Positions 26,425 through 35,343 are shown, counted from the stretch's first letter. The stretch: 64,000 bases of DNA from Chitinophaga pendula (GCF_020386615.1 NZ_CP077769.1:5022001-5086000), one strand, 5' to 3'. Notes: a model not told the origin generated them from the sequence alone. Program-made: numbers and translations.

Positions 26425-27198
26425 TTATTCTCCATCCAGGAAAAGGTGGAAGGTATCGCCACGCAGGCCGATACGCATAGCTTCCAGGGAGATCACTTCA
26501 TGAGGGGCCAGGTTACCCAGGTTGGCATTACAGCCTACCAACTCCAGGAAGTACAGTTGTTGGGCTTTTTGTGGGGCCTCCCAGATGATCTTTTCAGCAG
26601 GGATCTGTGTCAGGATCTCCTGTACAAGACCTTCACGTACCTCGCCGGTACCACGATAGATACCTACGTTGCCGCTCTCGCGGGCCTCTGCAATTACATA
26701 AGTGGCGCCGGCTTCCAGCTCTGCACGCATCAACTCAATCCACTTATAAGGCGGAATGATATGTTCTGCATCTTTGGACCCTACTTCACTCAGTACCAGG
26801 CCATGTTTGGCCAGCTTCTCCACATAACCGCATTTTTCCGCATGCGGAATGGTGATAGAACCATCAGATACCTCCATATAAGTGATACCAAAGTCCTTTA
26901 CCATACGCAGATAATCATCGAACTGGTTGCGTATCAGGAAAGCTTCAAAGAGCGTACCTCCAAAGTAAATAGGTACATTGTGGGATTGGTATAATTCTAT
27001 CTTCTCACGCAGATTAGGCGTTACAGCTGCAGTGCCAAATCCTAACTTAACAATATCCACATGCGGTAATGAGACGGACAAGAAATTTTTCGTTTCTGCT
27101 AAACTCAGCCCTTTATCCATCACCATGGTCAGGCCACTGGCACGGGGCTTCTTCGTACGCTCAGGAATTTGAGTCAGATTAAAATTCATTTGAGACAT
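26425..27198 (-). CDS. phosphosulfolactate synthase (ComA family)
   Basis: About 257 residues. ComA-family TIM-barrel enzymes add sulfite to phosphoenolpyruvate to give (2R)-phospho-3-sulfolactate. Family features include TMVMDKGLSL, HVDIVKLGFGTAAV, YFGGTLFEAFL, YMEVSDGSI, VLSEVGSKD, YVIAEARESGNVGIY and IIWEAPQKAQQ. The start is uncertain between 27207, 27198 and 27189. In archaea this is the first step to coenzyme M; in Bacteroidota a plausible use is sulfolactate or cysteate supply for sulfonolipids (inference). A homologous fold without sulfite activity cannot be excluded. Confidence 0.88.
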   Translation of the reverse strand: MSQMNFNLTQIPERTKKPRASGLTMVMDKGLSLAETKNFLSVSLPHVDIVKLGFGTAAVTPNLREKIELYQSHNVPIYFGGTLFEAFLIRNQFDDYLRMVKDFGITYMEVSDGSITIPHAEKCGYVEKLAKHGLVLSEVGSKDAEHIIPPYKWIELMRAELEAGATYVIAEARESGNVGIYRGTGEVREGLVQEILTQIPAEKIIWEAPQKAQQLYFLELVGCNANLGNLAPHEVISLEAMRIGLRGDTFHLFLDGE

Positions 27199-27456
27199 TT
27201 TTTTCATCTGGATGGTCAGTGGAAGCAATAGTTACCGCATACAGCCATTGGAGAAAAGCTGCACATGCACGATTCACATCCGGTAGTATTGTTAGCTCAG
27301 CCAATTCTTAGTCAATAAATAAAACCGGCGCAAAAATAAGAAGTATCCTTAATTAATTATCCCAGAGATTTTTTTGTGGAAAATAAGGGGGAAGGGAGGC
27401 TATGCACCTCCGGTAGATAAGCTGTCTGAAAAGGGAAATAGCAGGCAGAGCCAGGG

Positions 27457-28905
27457 CTACTGCGTACTGCCTGCGGATTTGTCTTTGCCTTTACGGCGAT
27501 AGCGGGCGATCATTTCCACCACGCTGATATGTTGTAGTATAGTAGGATCCAGTTCTACCATTTTTTTAACCTGGCGGGGCGCCTGTTGTAAAGCTGTCTC
27601 CAGCATCAGTAGCCCTTCTTTGGTCTTACCGGCAGATATCAGCAGGGCAGCCCGGTAGTACACAAATACCGGACGACGGCCTAGTTTCTGCTCCGCCTGC
27701 TGCAACTGTGCCAGCGCTTCGTCATGGAAGCCGGCTATATACAGCCCACGGATGAATTCCTGCCAGGTGTGCAAGCTCTTCGGACGGATACGCACCGCAC
27801 TCATAAACTGCATCAGTGCATCCTTGTTCTTACCTAATCCCAGGTAACACTCACCCAGTGCGATATAATAGTCTGCGTTCTGCTTGTTGATCTTAAGGGC
27901 GCTCTGCAGGGATTTCACTGCATTCTCCCAGTTGGTCTCCATCATGTAAGCCACTGCAATCTTATAGTGCAGCTTGTCATCCGACGGACTGAGATGGGAA
28001 GCCTTCCGGTAGTAATAACGGGCCTGGGTGAACTTCCGCTGACGCTCATAACAATGCCCGATAGCCTCGTAGATCACGTCTTCGGGTTTGGCGATCTCCA
28101 GGTGCTTCTTCAACACCTCTACCGCATCGCTGTATTTGCGCAACCGGATATAGGCATCGCCCATGTTCCGGTAAGCATAATCGAATTTTTCGTCAATAGC
28201 TACCGCGTACTGGTACGCATCGATAGCCTTTTCATACAGCTTAAGCCCCTGATAGGCTGTACCCAGGTTAAACCAGGCCAGCTGGTTGTAAGGATACTCA
28301 TTGATTACCGCCGTATGCAAACGGATACTCTCCTCATTCCGGCCGGTAAATTCCGTCCAGAAACAGATCTTGTGTAACGCTTCTTCGTTATTCGGGTCGT
28401 GCTCCAACACCATCTTCAGGCAGTCAAATACCTTGTCAAACTCCTCCCAGTCATCATACACATCCGCCAGCTCCAGCAACAGCTCCGTTTTGTCATCTCC
28501 CTCAAACTGATCCAGCTGATCTTCCAGCACAGCAGCTGCCTTTTCATGCTGGTTCATCGCCAGATACACATCGGTCTGCAAGATGTACAGGTTAATATCC
28601 GTACTGTCCAGGATCGCTGCTTTTTCCAGCAATTCCAGCGCTTCATTGTATTTTTTCGACTCTATTAGGAGATTAGCTTTTTTGAGCAGTAAAGTAGAAG
28701 AGTAAGGGAACAGTTCGATGGCCATTTCTGCCGCCTGTATGGCATTAGGTAACTCATCGTGCTCATCGTAGTAGTCGATGATCTGTTCGAAAGAATCCTC
28801 ATCGAGAAAAGAATGTGACTGGCCAGCCTTGAGGTTTTCAAACTGCTGCAACAAGTCCTTCAATTCATCAAAATCCTCGTTAAATAATGGAAAGTCCTGA
28901 TTCAT
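27457..28905 (-). CDS. tetratricopeptide-repeat protein
   Basis: 482 residues from the ATG at 28905 (MNQDFPLFNEDF), preferred over an upstream ATG with a hydrophobic run. Almost the whole chain is TPR: successive helices such as LLLKKANLLIESKKYNEALE, AWFNLGTAYQGLKLYEKAID and YIALGECYLGLGKNKDALMQ, roughly a dozen repeats. An acidic N-terminus and a basic tail (RYRRKGKDKSAGS) flank the repeats. No signal peptide is seen, so it is probably cytosolic. Such proteins are widespread in Bacteroidota as scaffolds of unknown partner. Monocistronic. Confidence 0.9.
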   Translation of the reverse strand: MNQDFPLFNEDFDELKDLLQQFENLKAGQSHSFLDEDSFEQIIDYYDEHDELPNAIQAAEMAIELFPYSSTLLLKKANLLIESKKYNEALELLEKAAILDSTDINLYILQTDVYLAMNQHEKAAAVLEDQLDQFEGDDKTELLLELADVYDDWEEFDKVFDCLKMVLEHDPNNEEALHKICFWTEFTGRNEESIRLHTAVINEYPYNQLAWFNLGTAYQGLKLYEKAIDAYQYAVAIDEKFDYAYRNMGDAYIRLRKYSDAVEVLKKHLEIAKPEDVIYEAIGHCYERQRKFTQARYYYRKASHLSPSDDKLHYKIAVAYMMETNWENAVKSLQSALKINKQNADYYIALGECYLGLGKNKDALMQFMSAVRIRPKSLHTWQEFIRGLYIAGFHDEALAQLQQAEQKLGRRPVFVYYRAALLISAGKTKEGLLMLETALQQAPRQVKKMVELDPTILQHISVVEMIARYRRKGKDKSAGSTQ

Positions 28906-29010
28906 TAATGTAAATATAAACAATTTATACATCCGGCAAAAAGGGCCCTCTGTGTAATCGTTATGTAATTTTTAACATTTTATTAAGAATTAATCGTACC
29001 TTGCGTTAAG

Positions 29011-29048
29011 GATATGTTATATAACACATCGAAAAAGTACTATATTTG
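29011..29048 (+). promoter_or_regulatory. promoter with overlapping palindrome (candidate operator)
   Basis: TTA (29017-29019), a 21-nt spacer and TATATTTG (29041-29048) form a promoter. A palindrome covers its -33 region: TGTTATATAACA is perfect at 29015-29026 and extends to 29011-29030 with one mismatched pair. That is the size of a dimeric repressor site. Confidence 0.5.
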
Positions 29049-29055
29049 TGATACA

Positions 29056-29472
29056 ATGAAAGTTTTAACATACATATTCCGGCATTTTTCATTGTCTTGC
29101 GTGATGGCAGGAGCACTCGCCCTTGCTTCCGTAAAGGCTTCAGCCTCCGCCAACACGGTGGAAGGTCCTGGAGATAGCTATGACCGGATGTCTAATAAGA
29201 TTGAAAAAACCTCCTTCCGGCTAGGCTCTTCCATGAAAAAGACCAGCCTCAGCCTGGATGGCGCTTTTAAACACAACGGAAACGTTAATTCTGACTTCAA
29301 ATTTTCGAACGAAAGCAGCACCGTAAGTACACTGAACTTCAAATCAGTAGTTACCTACAAAAAAGGCAATGTGACCTACATACTGCCTTATGCCGTGCAA
29401 ATCCAGCAGCCTTCTAACCTGAACCTGGGCTTTCACAACCTGCAGATAACACTGCCACTCCGTAAGAACTAA
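29056..29472 (+). CDS. small secreted protein of unknown function
   Basis: 138 residues from the ATG at 29056, which gives a signal peptide (MKVLTYIFRHFSLSCVMAGA, with likely cleavage near KASASA). The mature part has a Ser/Lys-rich region (MSNKIEKTSFRLGSSMKKTS) and beta-prone stretches (STLNFKSVVTYKKGNVTYIL). No family is recognised. The perfect -7 box ends 7 nt before the ATG, so the mRNA leader would be very short. A bidirectional terminator follows. Confidence 0.7.
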   Translation: MKVLTYIFRHFSLSCVMAGALALASVKASASANTVEGPGDSYDRMSNKIEKTSFRLGSSMKKTSLSLDGAFKHNGNVNSDFKFSNESSTVSTLNFKSVVTYKKGNVTYILPYAVQIQQPSNLNLGFHNLQITLPLRKN

Positions 29473-29483
29473 GATCATTCTTT

Positions 29484-29524
29484 ATAAAAAAAGGCTCCGT
29501 AGTGATTACGGAGCCTTTTTTTTA
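29484..29524. terminator. bidirectional terminator
   Basis: A 9-bp perfect stem GGCTCCGTA/TACGGAGCC (29493-29501, 29507-29515) with A-run before and T-run after. It serves both convergent genes. Confidence 0.9.
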
Positions 29525-29548
29525 TATCCTCGCTATGCTGTATCCAGA

Positions 29549-30214
29549 TTAACCCCGCAATTTCTCCAACTCCTCACGGCTCATCTCCTTATAACCTGAA
29601 CGGGGAACGTCAAAGTAAGAAATAGGTACCGGGAACAGGTCCACCTTGGTAGCGATCATCCGCGTACGGGAACCGGTACGGGCAATGATCTCAAACTCCA
29701 GCGGAATACCTTTCAGGTTGACAAAACGACGGTTATACTGCTTATTTTCTGGTACCAGGTCGATCGCATAGTACACCTCAAATGTCTTACCCTCTACCGT
29801 AGTACCGATCGCCTGCCGGCATTTATACCCCGCGATCTCTTTGGTCTGGGTACCGTCTTTAAATACAATCCCCGAATACTGCTTCAGGTCCTTTTCATAT
29901 TCTTCCTTGCTCCCCCTGATCAGGTATTTATCTCCATGATTATCTATCAGGGTCACCAGGGTTTGCTCTTTACTGTTGATCAGGTAAGTATAATGCGCTA
30001 CATTCAGGTTCATATCGATCCGGCTCAAATTACCACGCATATATTGGGTGAAAGTGCTGTTCTCCAGCATAGCATCCATCTGGGCCTGCTCAGGAGGTAG
30101 CTCTACTTTGTAGACAATCTTTGCATCCGATACCACCTTTTGCCCGAACAACGGCCCAATTGTGACCGAAAGACACAGGAGCAGTGATAACCGGATAAGT
30201 GTGAAGCTTTGCAT
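29549..30214 (-). CDS. secreted DUF4412/GLPGLI-like protein
   Basis: 221 residues from the ATG at 30214, with signal peptide (LSLLLCLSVTIGPLFGQ). The mature part has the arrangement of DUF4412/GLPGLI-type periplasmic proteins: KIVYKVELPPE, a central KEIAGYKCRQAIG followed by EVYYAIDL, then FVNLKGIPLEFEI. The canonical GLPGLI string itself is replaced by LKGIPLEF, so family membership is tentative. It lies 77 nt downstream of the enoyl-CoA hydratase gene. Confidence 0.75.
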   Translation of the reverse strand: MQSFTLIRLSLLLCLSVTIGPLFGQKVVSDAKIVYKVELPPEQAQMDAMLENSTFTQYMRGNLSRIDMNLNVAHYTYLINSKEQTLVTLIDNHGDKYLIRGSKEEYEKDLKQYSGIVFKDGTQTKEIAGYKCRQAIGTTVEGKTFEVYYAIDLVPENKQYNRRFVNLKGIPLEFEIIARTGSRTRMIATKVDLFPVPISYFDVPRSGYKEMSREELEKLRG

Positions 30215-30291
30215 AGTGTATTGAATTTTACATAGGTACAGTGAAAAATGTGTGCCAGTGAATGTTAAAAAGTGTGTAGTTCGACGTGACT

Positions 30292-31068
30292 TTACCATCC
30301 CGGTTTTTCCTTTTGCAGAAAGGCCTGTATCCCTTTTTTACAATCCGGGTGTTCTCTTGTAGCTGCATTCAATGCAGCCGCCTGTTCTAATGCTTCTGTC
30401 AACGGCTGGTCCAATACCTTACCGATCAATTGTTTCGTTACTTTCAAAGAGTTCGCAGCTGTTTCCGTACACAAAGCAGCAGCTATTTTTTGTACCTGCT
30501 CATTGATCTCCGCAGCAGCTACCACATCGTTGATCAATCCATATTCCTTTGCCTTTGCTGCAGATACCAGCTGCCCGGTCAGCAGTAATTCCCGGGATCG
30601 TCCCTCTCCTATCTTCCTCACCAGGAATACAGATACCAGGGCTGGTATAAAGCCTATTTTCACTTCGGTATATCCCAGTAAGGCTTCCGGCACCACGTAA
30701 CTCAGATCGCAAAGGGTCACCAGCCCGCAACCACCGGCGACCGCATGCCCCTCTACCTGCCCGATCACCACTTTATCCATCTGGTACAGCTGTTGCATTA
30801 GTTGCATCAACGACCTGGAATCAGCCAGGTTTTCGTCGTAGGTATTACGTTGCAACTGCTGTAGATATTCGAGGTCAGCGCCGGCACAGAAAGCTTCACC
30901 CCTGCCTTTAAGTACGACTACCTTTACAGTATCGTCCTTGTCGGCGGCAGCAAAAGCCTGCTTCAGCTCAGCTACCATGGCACCGTTGAGTGCATTGCGT
31001 TTCTCCGGCCTGTTGAGAGTAATAGTAGCGATCCTGTCTGCCTTCTCGTATACGATGTATTGATACAT
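30292..31068 (-). CDS. enoyl-CoA hydratase/isomerase family protein
   Basis: 258 residues from the ATG at 31068 (MYQYIVYEKADR). The crotonase fold is clear: ITLNRPEKRNALNGAMV, the first oxyanion-hole strand EAFCAGADLEYL, and the second oxyanion loop GHAVAGGCGLVTLCDL. At the catalytic positions KIGFIPALVSVFL replaces the usual LGxxP-type sequence, as in methylglutaconyl-CoA hydratase-like members. The substrate is unknown; candidates are leucine catabolism or fatty-acid oxidation. Confidence 0.92.
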   Translation of the reverse strand: MYQYIVYEKADRIATITLNRPEKRNALNGAMVAELKQAFAAADKDDTVKVVVLKGRGEAFCAGADLEYLQQLQRNTYDENLADSRSLMQLMQQLYQMDKVVIGQVEGHAVAGGCGLVTLCDLSYVVPEALLGYTEVKIGFIPALVSVFLVRKIGEGRSRELLLTGQLVSAAKAKEYGLINDVVAAAEINEQVQKIAAALCTETAANSLKVTKQLIGKVLDQPLTEALEQAAALNAATREHPDCKKGIQAFLQKEKPGW

Positions 31069-31098
31069 AACTTTTTTACGCTGGTTATAGAATGACAA

Positions 31099-31203
31099 AT
31101 GGCTAACGGTCCGTTATAATGATGACATATTCTCCGCTTTCCGTTTTTCAATAATACGATATTGCGGACACATTGCCATCATATAGACATTCCCGTTAGC
31201 CAT
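31099..31203. repeat. imperfect inverted repeat, about 105 bp
   Basis: Outer arms ATGGCTAACGG (31099-31109) and CCGTTAGCCAT (31193-31203) are exact complements. Inner arms TATAATGATG (31115-31124) and CATCATATA (31177-31185) nearly pair. It lies between the phosphatase and hydratase genes. It could be a structured mRNA element or a miniature transposon-like remnant; no target duplication is evident. Confidence 0.55.
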
Positions 31204-31229
31204 CGGCTATCAAAGATGTACTTGCTGCA

Positions 31230-32897
31230 TTAGCGGGTGATCTCTTCTATCACTTTTCCTACGTTACCGCTGGGCATCTGTATACGCAGCATGGCAGCAA
31301 TAGTAGGAGAAATATCGGTCATACCAACGGTACGGTTTGTTTTACCATGATGTATACCCCATCCCATCCATACTAACGGGATGTGTGCATCGTAAGGATA
31401 CCACAGGCCATGTGTAGTACCTGTTTTGCCACCATCGATGTAGCCGGGCTGCAATATCACCTGGATGTCGCCGCTACGTTTGGCGTTATAGCCATTTACC
31501 AGCATACTGCGCATAGGCTCCGGCAGAGCGGTATATTGCAGTTCTTCCAGCGGGAAAGCATTTGCCAATGCAGGTATTTTTTTCAGCTGCGCCACCATAA
31601 AGCGTTTTACTTCTGTTTCATTCTTACCTGCTTTGGCGATCGCATCGTGGTTCAGCCAGAACTGGTAGTTGTCCGCAGCCTGAATGGCTTTGTCTATACC
31701 CAGGACGCTTTTCAGCTGCTCGTTCAGTTGTACCATAGTGGCTTTATCATCCCAGGTACCGCCAGGCAGCTTATTTTCTTCCATAAATCCCGGTACATGC
31801 GCTACCCCGTGGTCAGCGGTGATAAAATACAGGTACTGTCCTTTTCCTACATGGCTGTCCAGGTAATTGAAGAAAGCTTCCAGGTCTTTATCCAAACGGA
31901 GATATACATCTTCCGCTTCGATAGAGTTAGGCCCGAACTGGTGCCCTACATAGTCTGTTGACGACAGGCTGATGGCCAGGAAGTCAGTAACATTGCCTTT
32001 ACCCATCTCATAAGCTTCCAATGCTTTTTTGGCAAACTCCAGGGTCATGGTATTACCGTAAGGAGAAGCGGCAATAGAAGCAGACGGATTCGCTATCTGA
32101 TGTGGGAAAGAACTATGTCCTTCTCCTTTATAACGTCCTTCGTAGGCTTTTTCGTCTGCTGTGCTCAGTTTATAAGTTTCAATAGGATACAAAGTATTCC
32201 AGCCACCTTTCAGGTAGGTCTCCGGCCAGCGCTGACTGTTGAACTGCTGCGCAAACGCAGGCAGCTCCTGCATGTAATAAGTGCTAGTTACCCAGTTGCC
32301 GCTGGTATTATCATACCAGTAAGCAGCATTGGCACTATGACCGGCAGGCAAGATAGCGCCCCTGTCTTTAATAGCCACACCTACCACTTTGCTCTGGAAA
32401 TTGTTAGAAAGGCGGAGTTCATCACCAATGGTGGTCACCAGCATATTACGGGGGCTCATTTTACCAGCAGCAGAACTGCTGCCTACCGTTGTTACTGTCG
32501 TATCTTCTGCACAATACACCGTACGCGCCAGGCTGGGATTATACCAGGTATTGCCGATAATACCATGCACCGCAGGTACAGAGCCGGTATACACACAGGT
32601 ATGACCGCAGGCGGTAATAGTCGGGGTATAGTTGATCAGCGTATTCTCGCAGGAAAAACCATCCTGTACCAGGCGTTTAAAACCACCTTTTCCATATCGG
32701 CTGGCATAGCGATACAGGTAATCCCAACGCATCTGATCCACAACCATTCCTACTACCAATTTAGGCCGTGTAGCCTGTGCTGCTGGTGTTTTTTCCCAAA
32801 CAGACTTAAATCCGGATTTGGGCGATGTCGCCTTTTGCGCCCAAGCTCCCTGAGAGATAAATAGTAAAACCGCGATAAGTAAATAATTTCCTTTCAT
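31230..32897 (-). CDS. pafA: PafA-type alkaline phosphatase
   Basis: 555 residues with signal peptide (cleavage near GAWAQ). The protein belongs to the alkaline phosphatase superfamily. Metal ligands and catalytic residues align with Elizabethkingia PafA at constant offsets: Asp54, nucleophile Thr95 (in TPTITACGHT), Asn116 (IIGNTW), Lys177 and Arg179 (IKDRG), Asp315 and His319 (STDYVGHQFG), Asp362-His363 (TADHGVAH), and a late His in GTTHGLWYPYDAH. Thr as nucleophile and the Lys-Arg pair mark the phosphate-irrepressible monoesterase PafA rather than PhoA or a phosphodiesterase. Periplasmic phosphate scavenging is the likely role. Confidence 0.93.
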   Translation of the reverse strand: MKGNYLLIAVLLFISQGAWAQKATSPKSGFKSVWEKTPAAQATRPKLVVGMVVDQMRWDYLYRYASRYGKGGFKRLVQDGFSCENTLINYTPTITACGHTCVYTGSVPAVHGIIGNTWYNPSLARTVYCAEDTTVTTVGSSSAAGKMSPRNMLVTTIGDELRLSNNFQSKVVGVAIKDRGAILPAGHSANAAYWYDNTSGNWVTSTYYMQELPAFAQQFNSQRWPETYLKGGWNTLYPIETYKLSTADEKAYEGRYKGEGHSSFPHQIANPSASIAASPYGNTMTLEFAKKALEAYEMGKGNVTDFLAISLSSTDYVGHQFGPNSIEAEDVYLRLDKDLEAFFNYLDSHVGKGQYLYFITADHGVAHVPGFMEENKLPGGTWDDKATMVQLNEQLKSVLGIDKAIQAADNYQFWLNHDAIAKAGKNETEVKRFMVAQLKKIPALANAFPLEELQYTALPEPMRSMLVNGYNAKRSGDIQVILQPGYIDGGKTGTTHGLWYPYDAHIPLVWMGWGIHHGKTNRTVGMTDISPTIAAMLRIQMPSGNVGKVIEEITR

Positions 32898-33226
32898 CAG
32901 TAAAACAGTTTGCTAACGTTATATCAAATAATTCCAATATGAACATTTTGATGGAGCAGCCTTGTTTTAAGACCATATTGCCGGGAATGGCTGTACATTT
33001 CCGCAGATGTTTGGTGCTTATTGCCGCTAAAAGCCCCTGAGGGACCATCCATTTCCGTATCGGTGGCGTCCCTTACCGGCTGGTACTGGTATATTTCTTG
33101 CCTGGTATAAGTAGCGTTAGACCATCATGAGATCAACAAAAGTAACCTAAGTTTACAAAAAGTAATATTTTAATACCTTTGTGCTCAAATTTTTAATGTC
33201 CAAACATTTAATAATTACTTAACAAC
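32898..33226. other. intergenic region between divergent pafA and the alpha-oxoamine synthase
   Basis: No gene is seen in these 329 nt. The synthase promoter is at 33152-33181. The pafA-proximal half has no clear TANNTTTG box. No operator-like palindrome was noted. Confidence 0.5.
33152..33181 (+). promoter_or_regulatory. promoter of the alpha-oxoamine synthase gene
   Basis: TTT (33152-33154), a 19-nt spacer and TACCTTTG (33174-33181). The predicted leader is about 40 nt. Confidence 0.65.
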
Positions 33227-34468
33227 ATGGATATTTTCGAGAAACTGCTGAAGCACATGGGTCCTATTGGTGAGCATTCCGATAGAGCGCATGGCTATTT
33301 TGCATTCCCTAAGCTGGAAGGTGAGATAGGTCCCCGTATGAAATTCCGGGGCAAGGATAAGATAGTGTGGAGCCTGAACAATTACCTGGGCCTGGCCAAC
33401 CACCCGGAAGTACGTGCCACCGATGCAAAGGCAGCAGCAGATTTTGGTCTGGCAGCGCCAATGGGAGCGCGTATGATGAGTGGAAATACCAACTATCATG
33501 AGCAACTCGAAAAGGAATTGTCCGACTACATGGGCAAAGAAGATACTACCCTGCTGAACTATGGTTATCAAGGTATTATGAGTGCTATTGACGCCATCTG
33601 TAATCGCCGGGATGTGATCGTATACGATGCAGAGTGCCACGCCAGCATTATTGATGGCCTGCGTTTGCACCAGGGCCATCGCTATGTATTCAAACACAAT
33701 GATATCGCTGATTGTGAAAAACAGCTGAATCGTGCGGTAGAACTCACCAAAACCACCGGTGGTGGTATCCTGGTGATCACCGAAGGAGTGTTTGGTATGG
33801 CCGGCGATCAGGGTAAACTGAAAGAGATTGCCGCACTGAAAGATAAATACGAGTTCCGCCTGCTGGTAGATGATGCACATGGTTTCGGTACCATGGGTAA
33901 AACCGGCGCCGGTACTGGTGAAGAACAAGGTGTACAGGATAAGATCGACCTGTTGTTCAATACATTCGCAAAATCCGGTGCTTCTATCGGTGCGTTTATG
34001 TCTGGGGACAAAGCGATCATCAACTACCTGCGTTATAACATGCGTGCGCAGATATTTGCCAAGTCCATTCCTTTACCGCTAGTGATCGGTCACCTGAAAC
34101 GTGTAGAGCTGATGCGCAGCAAACCCGAGCTGAAACAACAACTGTGGGACAACGTAAATAAACTGCAGGATGGCCTGAAAAAGAGAGGATTTAACATCGG
34201 GCATACTAACTCCCCGGTTACACCGATCTACCTGCAAGGGGATATTCCTGAAGCAACAGCGATGTGCCTGGACCTGCGTGAGAACTACAATGTATTCTGT
34301 TCTATCGTCGTATATCCGGTGATCCCTAAAGGACAGATCATCTATCGCCTAATCCCGACCGCAGCACACTCCGATGAAGATATCGAACGCACCCTGCAGG
34401 CATTCAGCGAGACCAAACAAAAGCTGGATAACAAAGAATACCAGGTAGCAGAGATCCCGATGGTATAA
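33227..34468 (+). CDS. alpha-oxoamine synthase, serine palmitoyltransferase-like
   Basis: 413 residues, PLP-dependent fold type I. The PLP-stacking His138 (YDAECHASIIDGLRL), Asp215/His218 (LLVDDAHGFGTMG) and Schiff-base Lys249 (NTFAKSGASIGAFMSG) are in the spacing known for serine palmitoyltransferase. ITEGVFGMAGDQGKL is conserved. The family condenses an acyl-CoA or acyl-ACP with an amino acid. In Bacteroidota the likely products are the 3-ketosphinganine backbone of sphingolipids or, with cysteate, the capnine backbone of sulfonolipids. KBL and BioF are alternatives, but neither a threonine dehydrogenase nor bio genes are nearby. Monocistronic, with its own promoter and terminator. Confidence 0.88.
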   Translation: MDIFEKLLKHMGPIGEHSDRAHGYFAFPKLEGEIGPRMKFRGKDKIVWSLNNYLGLANHPEVRATDAKAAADFGLAAPMGARMMSGNTNYHEQLEKELSDYMGKEDTTLLNYGYQGIMSAIDAICNRRDVIVYDAECHASIIDGLRLHQGHRYVFKHNDIADCEKQLNRAVELTKTTGGGILVITEGVFGMAGDQGKLKEIAALKDKYEFRLLVDDAHGFGTMGKTGAGTGEEQGVQDKIDLLFNTFAKSGASIGAFMSGDKAIINYLRYNMRAQIFAKSIPLPLVIGHLKRVELMRSKPELKQQLWDNVNKLQDGLKKRGFNIGHTNSPVTPIYLQGDIPEATAMCLDLRENYNVFCSIVVYPVIPKGQIIYRLIPTAAHSDEDIERTLQAFSETKQKLDNKEYQVAEIPMV

Positions 34469-34488
34469 TCTGCCTGACCTAATTATCA

Positions 34489-34528
34489 TAAAAATGCCCC
34501 CTGCTGATCGCAGGGGGCATTTTGTTTA
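34489..34528. terminator. terminator between the synthase and yceI-1
   Basis: An 11-bp perfect stem ATGCCCCCTGC/GCAGGGGGCAT (34494-34504, 34510-34520) is flanked by A-run and T-run, so it can act both ways. Confidence 0.92.
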
Positions 34529-34561
34529 TTGTACCCTTGTTCCTCTTTCTATATTGTCCTG

Positions 34562-35146
34562 TTATTCTTTTACAGCCTCTACGTTGAGAATGATATCTAC
34601 GGTAGGCGCTACGGCATATACACCGCTGGGCAATTTGTCAGCATATTTAACACCGAAGTCCAGGCGGTTGATATTGGCAGCAGCTGTAAAACCTGCCCGT
34701 TGTTTGCCCCAGGGATCTGTGATAGTGCCGTTATAGGTCACATCAAATGTGACCCGTTTGGTGGTCTCGCGGATGGTGAGGTCAGCAGTCAGCGCATATT
34801 TATTGCCTTTTACCTTTTTGAAAGACACCGACTTCAAACGCATATCCGGATATTTTTCTACGTTGAAGAAGTCATCGCTTTTCAGGTGTTTGTCCCGGGG
34901 CTCCACATCCGTTTGTATGCTATTCACATCAACCGTAACGTCGATACTGGCATCCTGGAAATCAGGTTTGGGTGCAGTAATGGTACCGTTGAATTTGGTA
35001 AAGTTCCCCTCCACATAGTTGATGCCCAGATGTTTTACTTTGAAGTTAACATCTGTGTGTGCGGGGTCCACATTCCATTTATCTTGTGCAACGGCAGCCA
35101 TTCCGGAAAACAGGACGAAGGCTGTGAATAAAAGGTACTTTTTCAT
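34562..35146 (-). CDS. YceI-family periplasmic lipid-binding protein (copy 1)
   Basis: 194 residues with signal peptide (MKKYLLFTAFVLFSGMAAVA, then QDKW). The YceI lipocalin-like barrel has WNVDPAHTDVNFKVKHLGI, FNGTITAPKPDFQDASIDV, RDKHLKSDDFF and the C-terminal VDIILNVEA. Family members bind isoprenoid or amide lipids in the periplasm. It is a close paralogue of 57924-58493. It lies directly downstream of a MarR gene, separated by a terminator and a GTTGCAAC palindrome. The leader contains an 8-bp hairpin (35226-35249). Confidence 0.92.
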   Translation of the reverse strand: MKKYLLFTAFVLFSGMAAVAQDKWNVDPAHTDVNFKVKHLGINYVEGNFTKFNGTITAPKPDFQDASIDVTVDVNSIQTDVEPRDKHLKSDDFFNVEKYPDMRLKSVSFKKVKGNKYALTADLTIRETTKRVTFDVTYNGTITDPWGKQRAGFTAAANINRLDFGVKYADKLPSGVYAVAPTVDIILNVEAVKE

Positions 35147-35314
35147 AATACACTTTTTTAAGATGAGCGTGAATGATGCTGCTGCTTAATTAACAACTAA
35201 TATCAACACTAAGTTGTAAAAAATGGACCGGGACAGGATTATCCCGGTCACTGCTTAAACCTACAACTGTTTCACTTTTAAGAACTTGATCAAATGCTAT
35301 ATATGCGTGTAAAT

Positions 35315-35342
35315 ACTTAATTCGTTGCAACAAATATTAAGT
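35315..35342. promoter_or_regulatory. GTTGCAAC operator-like site upstream of yceI-1
   Basis: GTTGCAAC (35324-35331) is flanked by the inverted arms ACTTAAT (35315-35321) and ATTAAGT (35336-35342). On the minus strand AATATTTG directly precedes the palindrome and differs from the -7 consensus by one base. The octamer also lies in the promoters of marR-1 and yceI-2. Confidence 0.55.
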
Positions 35343-35343
35343 T

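Noticed and set aside
30849..30856. Fourth GTTGCAAC site
   Set aside because: It lies inside the enoyl-CoA hydratase coding sequence with no promoter. One chance copy of a palindromic octamer is expected in 64 kb.
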